From NCBI GenBank assembly GCA_900176545.1, contig FWXP01000001.1, forward strand, positions 744,001 to 808,000: a stretch of DNA of 64,000 nucleotides, given 5' to 3'. Below the pieces are notes generated by a model. The model had not been told where the DNA came from. It saw only the letters and a program-made list of their open reading frames with translations, and did no database searches. The stretch comes from Oscillospiraceae bacterium. GTDB taxonomy: Bacteria; Bacillota; Clostridia; Saccharofermentanales; Saccharofermentanaceae. The translations under genes and the position numbers were made by a program. Positions 32,990 through 41,800 of this stretch are shown piece after piece (position 1 is the first letter of the stretch; the number at the start of each line of letters is the position of its first letter).

Positions 32990-34197
32990 CAGATCTTACC
33001 TCCGTTTCCGAGGACGTTCCATACGTCCACGGCCTTTTTACCTACAGGTATCTGCAGCTCCCTGTATTCCTTATGGGGAGTCGCGATGATTATTATATCC
33101 GATTTCTCGATCAATTCTTCCTTCGATACGAATGCGGGATCCTTGACATAAGGATCAGAGCAAAGAACCAGTTTGGATTCAAATTCAAACAGCTTCTTCA
33201 CTTTGTAGGACAGTGATTCGCGGATATCATCGCTCTCAGCTTTGAATGCCATTCCGAGGATGCCAACGGTCATCTTTGAGAGATCATATTCCTTTTTGAG
33301 GCATTTACATACGTAGTTAGGAAGGCCTTCGTTGATGAGCATCGCCGTATGACCGAGATTGAAGTTGTTGTTATAAAATGCTCCAAGCTGCATCGTATCC
33401 TTAAAGAGGCACGGACCTGCCGCAAAGCCGGGCTTTGGGAAATCCTTGCACCTCGGATAATTATGAGTCATGGCATAGTGAATGTTATAGAAATCCACAT
33501 CATAATCGTTTGCTATGGTATAGAACTGGTTAGAGACTGCAAACTTGATATAACGCCATACATTTGTGCACAACTTGGTAAGTTCCGCTTCCAGTGGCTC
33601 AACGACAACTATATCATCTGTAAGGAGCTTGAAGAGCGCGGAGGCGCGTTCAACACCGGAGGGCGTGAACGAAGATACGATCTGGGGAAGCGAAGTAAGT
33701 TCTTCAACAGCCTTTCCTTCCAGTATCCTTTCGGGACAGAACGCGATGTCACAGGAATGCCCGTCTTCTTCGAGCCAGTCTTTCACTCTCTTTGTAACGC
33801 CAGGATATACGGTGCTCCTCAATATGAGAAGCTGGTCATCGGAGATGTAACTTGAAAATGACATAAACGTCTCCCTCAACACATCTACCCTGGGATTTAA
33901 GTGTTCGTCTACCGGAGTACCTATGATTACGATGACGATCTCAGATTCTCCGATGACTTCCGCCCTTGTCGTAAAATCGAGGTTCCCTGATTCAAGTGCG
34001 CTTTCAAGGAGCGGCTGGGCGCCCTCTTCGTAAAACGGAAGGACTCCTTCCTTGATCTTGGCTATAGAATTCTGATTAATATCGTAAATGCATGTCTTAA
34101 GGTTCCTGTTGGCAAGCATGATCGCCAGTGGAAGTCCGACGTGTCCGCAGCCGCCGACAACGCAGACTTTGTATTTGAATTTTGAATCTGTCGACAT
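32989..34197 (-). CDS. UDP-glucose/GDP-mannose dehydrogenase-family protein
   Basis: These enzymes oxidise a nucleotide hexose twice to the uronic acid. The protein of 402 residues opens with VCVVGGCGHVGLPLAIMLA (NAD site), then IVIIGTPVDEH, LRSTVYPG and FCPERILEGKAVEEL. The catalytic Cys is in FAAGPCLFKDT, where GGHC.P is more usual. The C-terminal domain has GILGMAFKAESDDIRES. It is the first gene of a five-gene operon (dehydrogenase, epimerase, methyltransferase, GT2, membrane protein), with a promoter at 34263-34292. It may be a UDP-glucose or UDP-HexNAc dehydrogenase. Confidence 0.88.
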   Translation of the reverse strand: MSTDSKFKYKVCVVGGCGHVGLPLAIMLANRNLKTCIYDINQNSIAKIKEGVLPFYEEGAQPLLESALESGNLDFTTRAEVIGESEIVIVIIGTPVDEHLNPRVDVLRETFMSFSSYISDDQLLILRSTVYPGVTKRVKDWLEEDGHSCDIAFCPERILEGKAVEELTSLPQIVSSFTPSGVERASALFKLLTDDIVVVEPLEAELTKLCTNVWRYIKFAVSNQFYTIANDYDVDFYNIHYAMTHNYPRCKDFPKPGFAAGPCLFKDTMQLGAFYNNNFNLGHTAMLINEGLPNYVCKCLKKEYDLSKMTVGILGMAFKAESDDIRESLSYKVKKLFEFESKLVLCSDPYVKDPAFVSKEELIEKSDIIIIATPHKEYRELQIPVGKKAVDVWNVLGNGGKI

Positions 34198-34262
34198 AAT
34201 TCTTCCTCTCCCTTATATTTCAAATGCAACCGCGATTCTAGCGAAATAGTTAACTCTATCTG

Positions 34263-34292
34263 AGATTACCATAAACATTTAAGAAATTCCAA
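34263..34292 (-). promoter_or_regulatory. Promoter of the glycan operon
   Basis: On the minus strand TTGGAA (34292-34287) and TAATCT (34268-34263) are spaced by 18 nt, with TGG giving an extended -10. It lies about 65 nt before the dehydrogenase start in an A/T-rich 197-bp gap that shows nothing else clear. Confidence 0.4.
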
Positions 34293-34394
34293 GGAAGTGA
34301 ACAAACAGCATAGCATTATCGTTTTTCGCTTCCTGCACTTTCGAAATATCCAGCTTTTTGCTCCTTTTTTTTGAATGTATTCTAAATAACATGA

Positions 34395-34619
34395 TCACTC
34401 GCAGGTATACCCCGGGCGCAGATAGAGCGCTTCTTCGGTCATGATCTCGCTGTCGAAGAGTTCCTTCCAGTCTTCCTTTGGAACTTCCCTTATCGCTACG
34501 GATACTGAAGAGAGATTGACACCCAACGTCTCGGCTATATCTGCTGCAACCTTATCTGCGCAGGCCTTCTTTACTTCTTCTGATCTTCCGGGAAAACATT
34601 TTATAACTACGTGCGGCAT
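34395..34619 (-). CDS. 4-oxalocrotonate tautomerase-family protein
   Basis: A 74-residue protein beginning MPHVVIKCFPGR. Removal of Met would expose the catalytic Pro1 of the family. The helix SEEVKKACADKVAADIAETLG and the following VSVAIREVPKEDW match the tautomerase beta-alpha-beta fold. Members act as keto-enol tautomerases or dehalogenases; the substrate here is unknown. It follows the serine hydrolase gene by 4 nt and ends the priA-DUF2974-hydrolase series. Confidence 0.85.
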   Translation of the reverse strand: MPHVVIKCFPGRSEEVKKACADKVAADIAETLGVNLSSVSVAIREVPKEDWKELFDSEIMTEEALYLRPGYTCE

Positions 34620-34623
34620 ATTC

Positions 34624-35484
34624 TTAATCTCCTAATATATTTCTTTCCATAGATTCCTTAAGTTCCGGTGTATCTTCCTCTATATGAGAGAGGTATGTTA
34701 TTACAAGTTTCTTCTTGGGAAGGCAGTAGCATTTCTGCTTTAATTTGCCGTTTATGGAGAAGCCGTCCCTGTATTTCCAGATGAAGAAACCGTATCCGCC
34801 TTCCCTGTTCATGATCTGAACTTTGGTAGCTTCATTAACATATCTTTCCGATAGTATCCTCTTACCCTCGTATATGCCGTTACCAGTAAGCATTAGACCT
34901 ATCTTACTTAAGTCATGTACGGAGAGCTTTATCTTGGAAGCTCCGTAGAAGATTCCTTCGGGAGATCTGTCGTATTCGTATTCTTTTATGTTCAAAGGAG
35001 CAAATATCTCCCTTTCGATAAAGCATCCCAGGTCTTCTCCTATAGCGACATGAAGAGCTGCACCGACAAGGTATGCAGAGATATTACTGTAGCTGAATCT
35101 TTCTTCTTCGGGAGCAGTCGGTACTATATCGAGGCTGTACTTCAACCAGTTATCGCCTTCTGCCCTGAAGGGAAATCCGTCTACGGACATCGTAAGAAAT
35201 CTCTTTACGGAAAGCTTAGCGTAAGCATTTCGAGCTTCTTCTCGCATCTTATGTACGTATTCTTCGGGGATGTAATCCAGGATAGATCTGTCGATATCTA
35301 TAAGGCCTCTGTCCCAAGCTATGCCTACGGCTACAGACAGTATGGTCTTGGTGGCGGAATAGATCTCGTAAAGTCCTTTTGTATCTCCCCAGCTGTGAGT
35401 AAGCTTTCCGTCTTCGTATACTTCCGTGCCGAATACGTTCCACTTATTCTTCTCTATGTCGTCCGTGAAGCTCTTAAAATCCAT
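34624..35484 (-). CDS. Serine hydrolase, beta-lactamase class C-like
   Basis: The protein of 286 residues has the SxxK nucleophile motif SATKTILSVAVG near residue 45 and the YSN motif (RFSYSNISAYL). The third motif (KTG or HxG) is not obvious; GYGFFIWK near the end is in about the right place. No signal peptide is seen, so it is probably a cytoplasmic esterase or peptidase of the family rather than a true beta-lactamase. The ATG at 35484 is chosen because of AGAGG just upstream; it lies 2 nt past the stop of the DUF2974 gene. Confidence 0.8.
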   Translation of the reverse strand: MDFKSFTDDIEKNKWNVFGTEVYEDGKLTHSWGDTKGLYEIYSATKTILSVAVGIAWDRGLIDIDRSILDYIPEEYVHKMREEARNAYAKLSVKRFLTMSVDGFPFRAEGDNWLKYSLDIVPTAPEEERFSYSNISAYLVGAALHVAIGEDLGCFIEREIFAPLNIKEYEYDRSPEGIFYGASKIKLSVHDLSKIGLMLTGNGIYEGKRILSERYVNEATKVQIMNREGGYGFFIWKYRDGFSINGKLKQKCYCLPKKKLVITYLSHIEEDTPELKESMERNILGD

Positions 35485-35486
35485 TG

Positions 35487-36581
35487 TCACCTCTTTTGTG
35501 TGAATGTGTTGCCGGCGCTCTTTACAAGCTTGAAGAAAGTCTCTCTTAAGGCTCTCTTAGTCTTGTCGTCAAGACTTGAATATGTCTTAAGGAGAGCATT
35601 GGCGGTGCCGATCTTATTCTCGCCGAACTGCGTAACGCTCTTCTTATCGCCTGACGTAAGAAGTCTGTAGACGGTATCTACGAACGAAGATCTCTCCTCC
35701 ATACTGAGGCTTCCTATCCAATCCTTGAGAGTATGGTCGATAAAGCGGCTCTCCTTATCTACTGTATCCAGGCAGACAAAGCCGTCCTTATTTACTTCCC
35801 ATGTAAGAAGCTCGTGCTGCATTATGCCGGCGCCGTTAGAGGACACTACGGAATATTGTTCCATATGCTCAAGGATCATGCCGACTACGGAGAACTGAGG
35901 GACATAGGTATGTATCTTACTTTCTATGGCAAGATACTGCTCCCTTAACATAAGATCTTCCGTAAATCCCGGACCGTCGAAATTATATATGGCAAGGATG
36001 GAATCCTGACAGTTGCATGTAGCAAATGCGCTGGCATATATAGAAAGGTTGCCTCCCTTGGAATGACCTCCTACGATAAAGGTTCCTTCCTTAAGGCCCA
36101 TTCTGGCACTCTCGAAATAATCTAGAGCCGCGACCTGACCGGGGACGGGGAATTCGAATCCCATATTAAGATCTTCCTTCCAACCGATAAGGGTATCGTC
36201 CGTACCTCTGTAAGCAACATAGTAATTGCCTTCGCCGTCAAGCTCGAATACCACTGCGGCAAACTGTGTCTGACGCTCGATATCGATATCGTTTATAAAG
36301 CCGCTCATCTTCATCTTATTGAAGCGTGCGGACTTGCTCATTAGCTGGATAAGCCTTATATCGTCCTTAGGTACTAATACCTTCTTCTCAAGGTCAGGAA
36401 GATTGAGCATCTCGTGGCACGCCTGCATAACGGACACGCTCTGTCTGAAGGAAGCGGGAACTATACCGTCAAAGGGCTCGTATGAGAATCTTGCAAGTAT
36501 GGCGGCATCTACATCGTTAAAGGGGACCTTATCTACAGGAAGATCGCCTCTCCATTCAAGATACTCAAAGATAGTATTCAT
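35487..36581 (-). CDS. DUF2974 (Mbeg1-like) alpha/beta-hydrolase fold protein
   Basis: The 364-residue protein has the opening MNTIFEYLEWRGDLPVDKVPFNDVDAAILA typical of DUF2974 proteins, then FVVAFRGTD-like YYVAYRGTDDT, and a lipase-type nucleophile elbow GGHSKGGNLSIY with the Ser in GHSKG. A later NFDGPGF supports the family. It is probably a cytoplasmic lipase or esterase; the substrate is unknown. The ATG at 36581 has GGAGG 8 nt upstream and lies 4 nt after the priA stop. The hydrolase gene follows at once. Confidence 0.82.
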   Translation of the reverse strand: MNTIFEYLEWRGDLPVDKVPFNDVDAAILARFSYEPFDGIVPASFRQSVSVMQACHEMLNLPDLEKKVLVPKDDIRLIQLMSKSARFNKMKMSGFINDIDIERQTQFAAVVFELDGEGNYYVAYRGTDDTLIGWKEDLNMGFEFPVPGQVAALDYFESARMGLKEGTFIVGGHSKGGNLSIYASAFATCNCQDSILAIYNFDGPGFTEDLMLREQYLAIESKIHTYVPQFSVVGMILEHMEQYSVVSSNGAGIMQHELLTWEVNKDGFVCLDTVDKESRFIDHTLKDWIGSLSMEERSSFVDTVYRLLTSGDKKSVTQFGENKIGTANALLKTYSSLDDKTKRALRETFFKLVKSAGNTFTQKR

Positions 36582-36585
36582 ATCA

Positions 36586-38853
36586 TCAGCCTCCGCAATC
36601 GTTATCGAATGATATCGGATATTCTGAAGGGTCAAAGTCTTTCATCAGCTGAGAGAAAACGGCATTAAGAGATGACTTGTTGACCGCCTTGATCATGAAG
36701 CTCATCCTGTATCTGCCTCTAAGCTCATATATGGGTGAAGGAACGGGACCGTACAGCTCAAAAGCATACTTCTCCGGTTGCACCTTCAGAAAGTCTTTAA
36801 GGTATATAGACAGTATATCAGTTTTTGCCATAAGATCGTCTTCATTAGGAAGAGATAATAATATCTCGCCCGATGCCTTGAACGGAGGAAGTGCCATCGC
36901 CTCCCTGTATCTTATCTCTTCTTCGTAGAAAGCTTCGTAGTTCTGCTTTGCCGCATAGATAAGAAGAGGATTATCGGGATGAAGGCTCTGAAGATATACA
37001 TCGCCTTCAGATCCCTTACGACCCGCTCTTCCCGCAGCCTGCGTTATCAGCTGGAATGCTCGCTCCGAAGATCTGTAATCAGATGAACTTGCTATAAGAT
37101 CCGCGCCGATTATTCCTACTACCGTAACGTCCGGGAAGTCGTGACCTTTGGCGATCATCTGAGTACCTATAAGGATCTGTGCCTCGTGATTTCTGAAGGA
37201 CTCCAGTATCCTCTCGTGATCTCCGGGATGCATAGTCGTATCCTGATCCATACGAAGGACTTTGGATCCGGGGAAGATATTCCCCAGCATCTCCTCAAGC
37301 TGCTGCGTACCGATTCCGGCTCTTATGAAGTTGCCGCCTCCGCAGCCTTTGCAGACGGCATCTCTTGCGGGAACGGTATATCCGCAATAGTGGCATATGA
37401 GCATCCTTCCAGTCTGATCTTTTCCCTTTATCCTTATGCCGTTATGAAGGGTCATGCCCACAGAGCAGTTAGGGCAGGAACAGGGCTCTCCGCAGTCTTC
37501 GCATATAAGAGTCCTGGAATAACCTCTTCTGTTAAGGAAGAGAAGGACCTGCTTTTTATCAGCTATAGCCTTAGCCATCGCTCTTCTTAAAGGCAGAGAC
37601 AGAAGATCTCCTGCGCCTTCTTTTATCTGGTCCTTCATGTTGACTATGTGGACCTTGGGAAGAACGGCATCGGGATTGCCTCTCTTCTTCATGGTTATGA
37701 GATTATATACGCCCTTCTTCGCCGCATAGTAGGAACTTACGGAAGGCGTAGCGGACCCCAGGACTACGGCACAAGCATTGAGCTTGGCTCTCATGAGTGC
37801 TATATCCCTGGCATTGAACCTGGGAAATGATTCCGACTTATACGAAGAGTCGTGCTCCTCGTCGATAATGATTAGCTTAAGATCCGTTACGGGAGCAAAG
37901 ATACAGCTTCGAGGTCCTACTACGATCTTAGCCTGACCTCTCCTTATCTTCTCCCACTCATAGAATCTCTGCTTGTCGGAAAGCCTGCTGTGCATTACCG
38001 CGGCAGTATCTCCGAACCTTGCTCTTATCCAGTTTACAGTCTGAGGCGTAAGGCTTATCTCTGGAACTAGATAGATAACCTTGCCGCCCTTCTCCATAAC
38101 GTCTCCCGCGCACTTTAAGTAGACTTCCGTCTTACCGCTTCCGGTAATTCCGTGAAGGAGGAAGACTTCTGCTTTCTGGGAGGTTGTTATGGCTTCCACT
38201 GCATTTTTCTGCTCATCATTTAGGGTATGTACCACGTTGAAGGCTTCATCAAGCTCAGTATCGGGAATGGCAGAAGGGATCTCTGCTTCGGTATCTTCCC
38301 TTTTCTCAAGATACAGGAAGCCTTTGTCGCGAACTGACTTTAACTGCGCCTCCGTTGCCTTACATGCAGCAAGAAGAGCCTTCTTCTCTACTTCACCTTT
38401 CTCCAGGAGATATTCCAGGATATGTATGTGCGTTATTGACCTTAATGTGCCTGAAGCTATAGCTTCTTTTGCATCTTCGTCAGACTGAAGAGATATAAAT
38501 GTCGCTTGAGGCATAGAAGCCTTTCCCACGACAGAAGGCACCATAAGGGCTATAACATCCCCCATAGTGCAAAGAAGGCGTGAAGATAAAGGCTTTATAA
38601 GACTAAGTTGCTCTCCTGTAAGAACGGGGATATCGTCCATTATGTCGAATATCTCCTTGAGCTTTACTTCGCTCTTATCCTCTTCCTGCAAAGAATATAT
38701 AACGGCAGTCTTCATCCTGTTGCCGCGCCCGAAAGGCACCAGCACATAAAGACCCTCCTTGATCTTCTCCTTCAGCTTATCCGGAACAAGATAAGTAAAG
38801 AGCTTATCTGTAGCTCTTACGCTGTCTCTTAAGATGACCTTCGCAGTAAGCAT
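36586..38853 (-). CDS. priA: Primosomal protein N' (replication restart helicase)
   Basis: PriA restarts stalled replication forks. The protein of 755 residues has an N-terminal DNA-binding region (LFTYLVPDKL, YVLVPFGRGN), the Walker A motif LLHGITGSGKTEVYLK (about residue 235), DEEH box IIIDEEHDSSYK, then the zinc-binding insertion with paired cysteines (CEDCGEPCSCPNC and CHYCG ... CKGCGG), and helicase motifs ILIGTQMIAKGHDFP and QAAGRAGRKG. It starts 3 nt after the polC stop, so replication functions are grouped. In B. subtilis it precedes def directly. Confidence 0.95.
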   Translation of the reverse strand: MLTAKVILRDSVRATDKLFTYLVPDKLKEKIKEGLYVLVPFGRGNRMKTAVIYSLQEEDKSEVKLKEIFDIMDDIPVLTGEQLSLIKPLSSRLLCTMGDVIALMVPSVVGKASMPQATFISLQSDEDAKEAIASGTLRSITHIHILEYLLEKGEVEKKALLAACKATEAQLKSVRDKGFLYLEKREDTEAEIPSAIPDTELDEAFNVVHTLNDEQKNAVEAITTSQKAEVFLLHGITGSGKTEVYLKCAGDVMEKGGKVIYLVPEISLTPQTVNWIRARFGDTAAVMHSRLSDKQRFYEWEKIRRGQAKIVVGPRSCIFAPVTDLKLIIIDEEHDSSYKSESFPRFNARDIALMRAKLNACAVVLGSATPSVSSYYAAKKGVYNLITMKKRGNPDAVLPKVHIVNMKDQIKEGAGDLLSLPLRRAMAKAIADKKQVLLFLNRRGYSRTLICEDCGEPCSCPNCSVGMTLHNGIRIKGKDQTGRMLICHYCGYTVPARDAVCKGCGGGNFIRAGIGTQQLEEMLGNIFPGSKVLRMDQDTTMHPGDHERILESFRNHEAQILIGTQMIAKGHDFPDVTVVGIIGADLIASSSDYRSSERAFQLITQAAGRAGRKGSEGDVYLQSLHPDNPLLIYAAKQNYEAFYEEEIRYREAMALPPFKASGEILLSLPNEDDLMAKTDILSIYLKDFLKVQPEKYAFELYGPVPSPIYELRGRYRMSFMIKAVNKSSLNAVFSQLMKDFDPSEYPISFDNDCGG

Positions 38854-38856
38854 ATA

Positions 38857-41800
38857 TTAACCGCCCAGCATCGAGAAGATATCGATCTGGCTCGTCTCGG
38901 GAAGGTCTTCAAGGAGGCCGTAATCGGCAAGAGTCTGAAGCGCAGACTTACCGATACCGCTTCGCTGCATAAGATCCTCTCTTGTACCGAAAGGAGCCTC
39001 GTCCCTTGCCTTCGTTATTGCTTCCGCCATGGAATCCGAGATGGAATCGATGGAAGATAACGGAGGCAGGATCTTGCCCTTCTCCACCTTCACGAAGTTC
39101 GTGGCATGGGAAGTATTGATATCTATGGGAAGGAATTCGATACCTCTGTGGTACATCTCCTCGATGATCTCACAAAGATAGTATTCCGACTTTGTCTTAG
39201 GGTTATTGTCCTGGTGCATGAGCTCATTTAGAAGTCTTCTTCTCTCGGTAAGAGCAGCTTCACCCTGACACATGGTATTGGCGCTGAATTCCTCTCCTCT
39301 GATGGTATAGAATGCGCAGTAATACTCTTCAGGGTAGTAGACCTTGAACCATGCTACACGGAGCGTGGAGATGGAATATGCTGCGGCATGCGCCTTAGGG
39401 AACATGTACTTGATCTTCTCACATGAACCGATATACCAGTCGGGAACGTCGTGCTCCTTCATGGTCTCCTTCCACTTCTCCCACTTCTCTGGTACCTGAC
39501 CTCCGGCGACCTTACCCTTACGGACATTCTCCATGATGTCGAATGCATCCTTATTGGGAACTCCCCAGTAGATGAGCCTTGTCATGATGGAGTCACGACA
39601 TCCGATAACGGAATTAAGGTCACAGATACCGTCTCTTATGAGATCCTGAGCATTACCCGTCCATACGTCGGTACCGTGTGACAGACCCATGAGCTGAACA
39701 AGGTCATAGAACCTTCTCGGCTTTGCTTCCTTGATCATGCCTCGCGCCATGTGGGTACCAAGCTCCGACAGACCAAGGGTCGCAGAACCCGCTTCCGTCG
39801 CTTCCAGAGGGAATCCGAGAGCATTAGTGGATTCAAGAAGGCTCATTACCTTATCGTCAGGGACAGGGATAGTGGTAACGTCTATTCCCGTAAGATCCTG
39901 GAGCATACGAAGTACCGTAGGATCCGCATGACCTAAGATATCGAGCTTAAGGATGGTATCGTGCATCGCATGGAAGTCGAAGTGGGTAGTTATGATACCG
40001 CAGTCCGTCTTATTGGCAGGATACTGGATGGCCGTGAATTCATATACGTCCATCTCCTTGGGAACAACGACGATACCGCCCGGGTGCTGAGACGTCGTTC
40101 TCTTAACTCCGATTATTCCCTCCGACATATATGTGAGCATCGCATTGGAGTAATTAACTCCCTTCATCTCGGCGACACTCTTGGCAACACCGATGGCATT
40201 CTTATCGGCATAAGTACCGATGGTACCTGCTCTGAATGTGTGCGTATGACCGAAGAGGAACTCGACATATTTATGAGCTCTGGGCTGATAAGCACTTGAG
40301 AAGTTAAGGTCGATATCAGGCTCCTTATCTCCGTTAAAGCCCAGGAACGTCTCGAAAGGAATATCCTGTCCGTCCTTGACCATTCTCTCGCCGCATTCGG
40401 GACAGTCTTTGACATCCATATCAAATCCCGAACCGTATTCACCGGAGTTATCGAATTCCACATAACAGCACTTGGGACACCTGTAATGAGGCGGCAGCGG
40501 GTTGACCTCCGAGATACCGCACATGGTAGCCGCGAAGGAAGATCCTACCGATCCTCTGGAACCTACGATATATCCGTCGTTATTTGACTTCTTAACGAGA
40601 CGGTACGCGATATAGTACATGATGGCGAATCCGTGACCGATGATGGACTTGAGCTCCTTCTCGAGCCTTGCCTTTACCACTTCGTTAAGAACGCCGTTAT
40701 GCCTGTAGAGCCTGTTAGCTCTGGTAAATGCGATATCCCTGACATCTGCGGCAGCTCGTCCGATGATAGGAGGATATGTGCCGTCGGGGAAAGGCTTGAT
40801 ACCGTACTCGATCATGTCTGCGATCTTATTGGTGTTGGCTACTACTACCTCAAATGCCTTCTCTTCTCCAAGGTATGAGAATTCTCTGAGCATCTCGTCA
40901 GTGGACCTGAAATACAGATCACTTTGCATCTCGGCATCGGCAAATCCCATGTTCATAAGAAGGTACTTACGATACATGCCGTCCTCGGGATTTAAGAAGT
41001 GCGAGTCGGTAGTAGCTACGCAGGGCATGCCGAACCAGTCTGCGACCTCTACGAGAAGCTCATTAACGATCCTTATGTCATTTGCATCAAGAGGCACATT
41101 GCCCGTATCGGACTTAGCCGGATCCTGCCTTGTCATGAACATATTGTTGCACAGAGGCTGGATCTCCACATATTCATAGAGGCTCAGTATGTCCTTGAAG
41201 TCTTCTGACTTACGAAGCTCTTCCATGCATGCGGCTCTGTCCTTGCCGCAAGACTTATAGGTCTTAAGGACAGCCCTGTATATCTCACCTCGCTCGCAGG
41301 CGCCACCCACGATGATAGATGACTTGAAGTACTTAAGAAGGCTCTTGGGAGTCCTGGGTCTTCTGTGGAAATAATGCACATGAGACTCTGATACGAGCCT
41401 GTAGAGGTTATAAAGGCCCATATTGTTCCTTACCAGATAGATGATATGGTAAGTCGGATTATCCTTGGACTTTATCTGATCATGGGAATAGTGGCCTATA
41501 TCCTTATTAAGCTTAGTAGGATCTGCGGAACCCTTATCCTTTATATATCCGGCGATAAGGCCTGCATTTATCCTGCATTCGTCGATAAGTTCATTACCCG
41601 TAAGATCTATATCACCTGAGAGGTCCTTACATGCTGCTGCCTCATCGATATACTCATTGTCCTTATAGACATACTTAAGGATATCTTCAGTGCTTATGGC
41701 TGGCTGAAGGAACTTATGACGATAGTAGACATGGTCCTCTATGTTGATACCAAATCCTGCTCTTCTTATGAACGCAAGAGCCGTAAAGACATCGGGACCT

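Noticed and set aside
34624-35484. A true beta-lactamase
   Set aside because: SxxK and YxN motifs are present, but there is no signal peptide and no clear KTG. A general serine hydrolase is the safer call.
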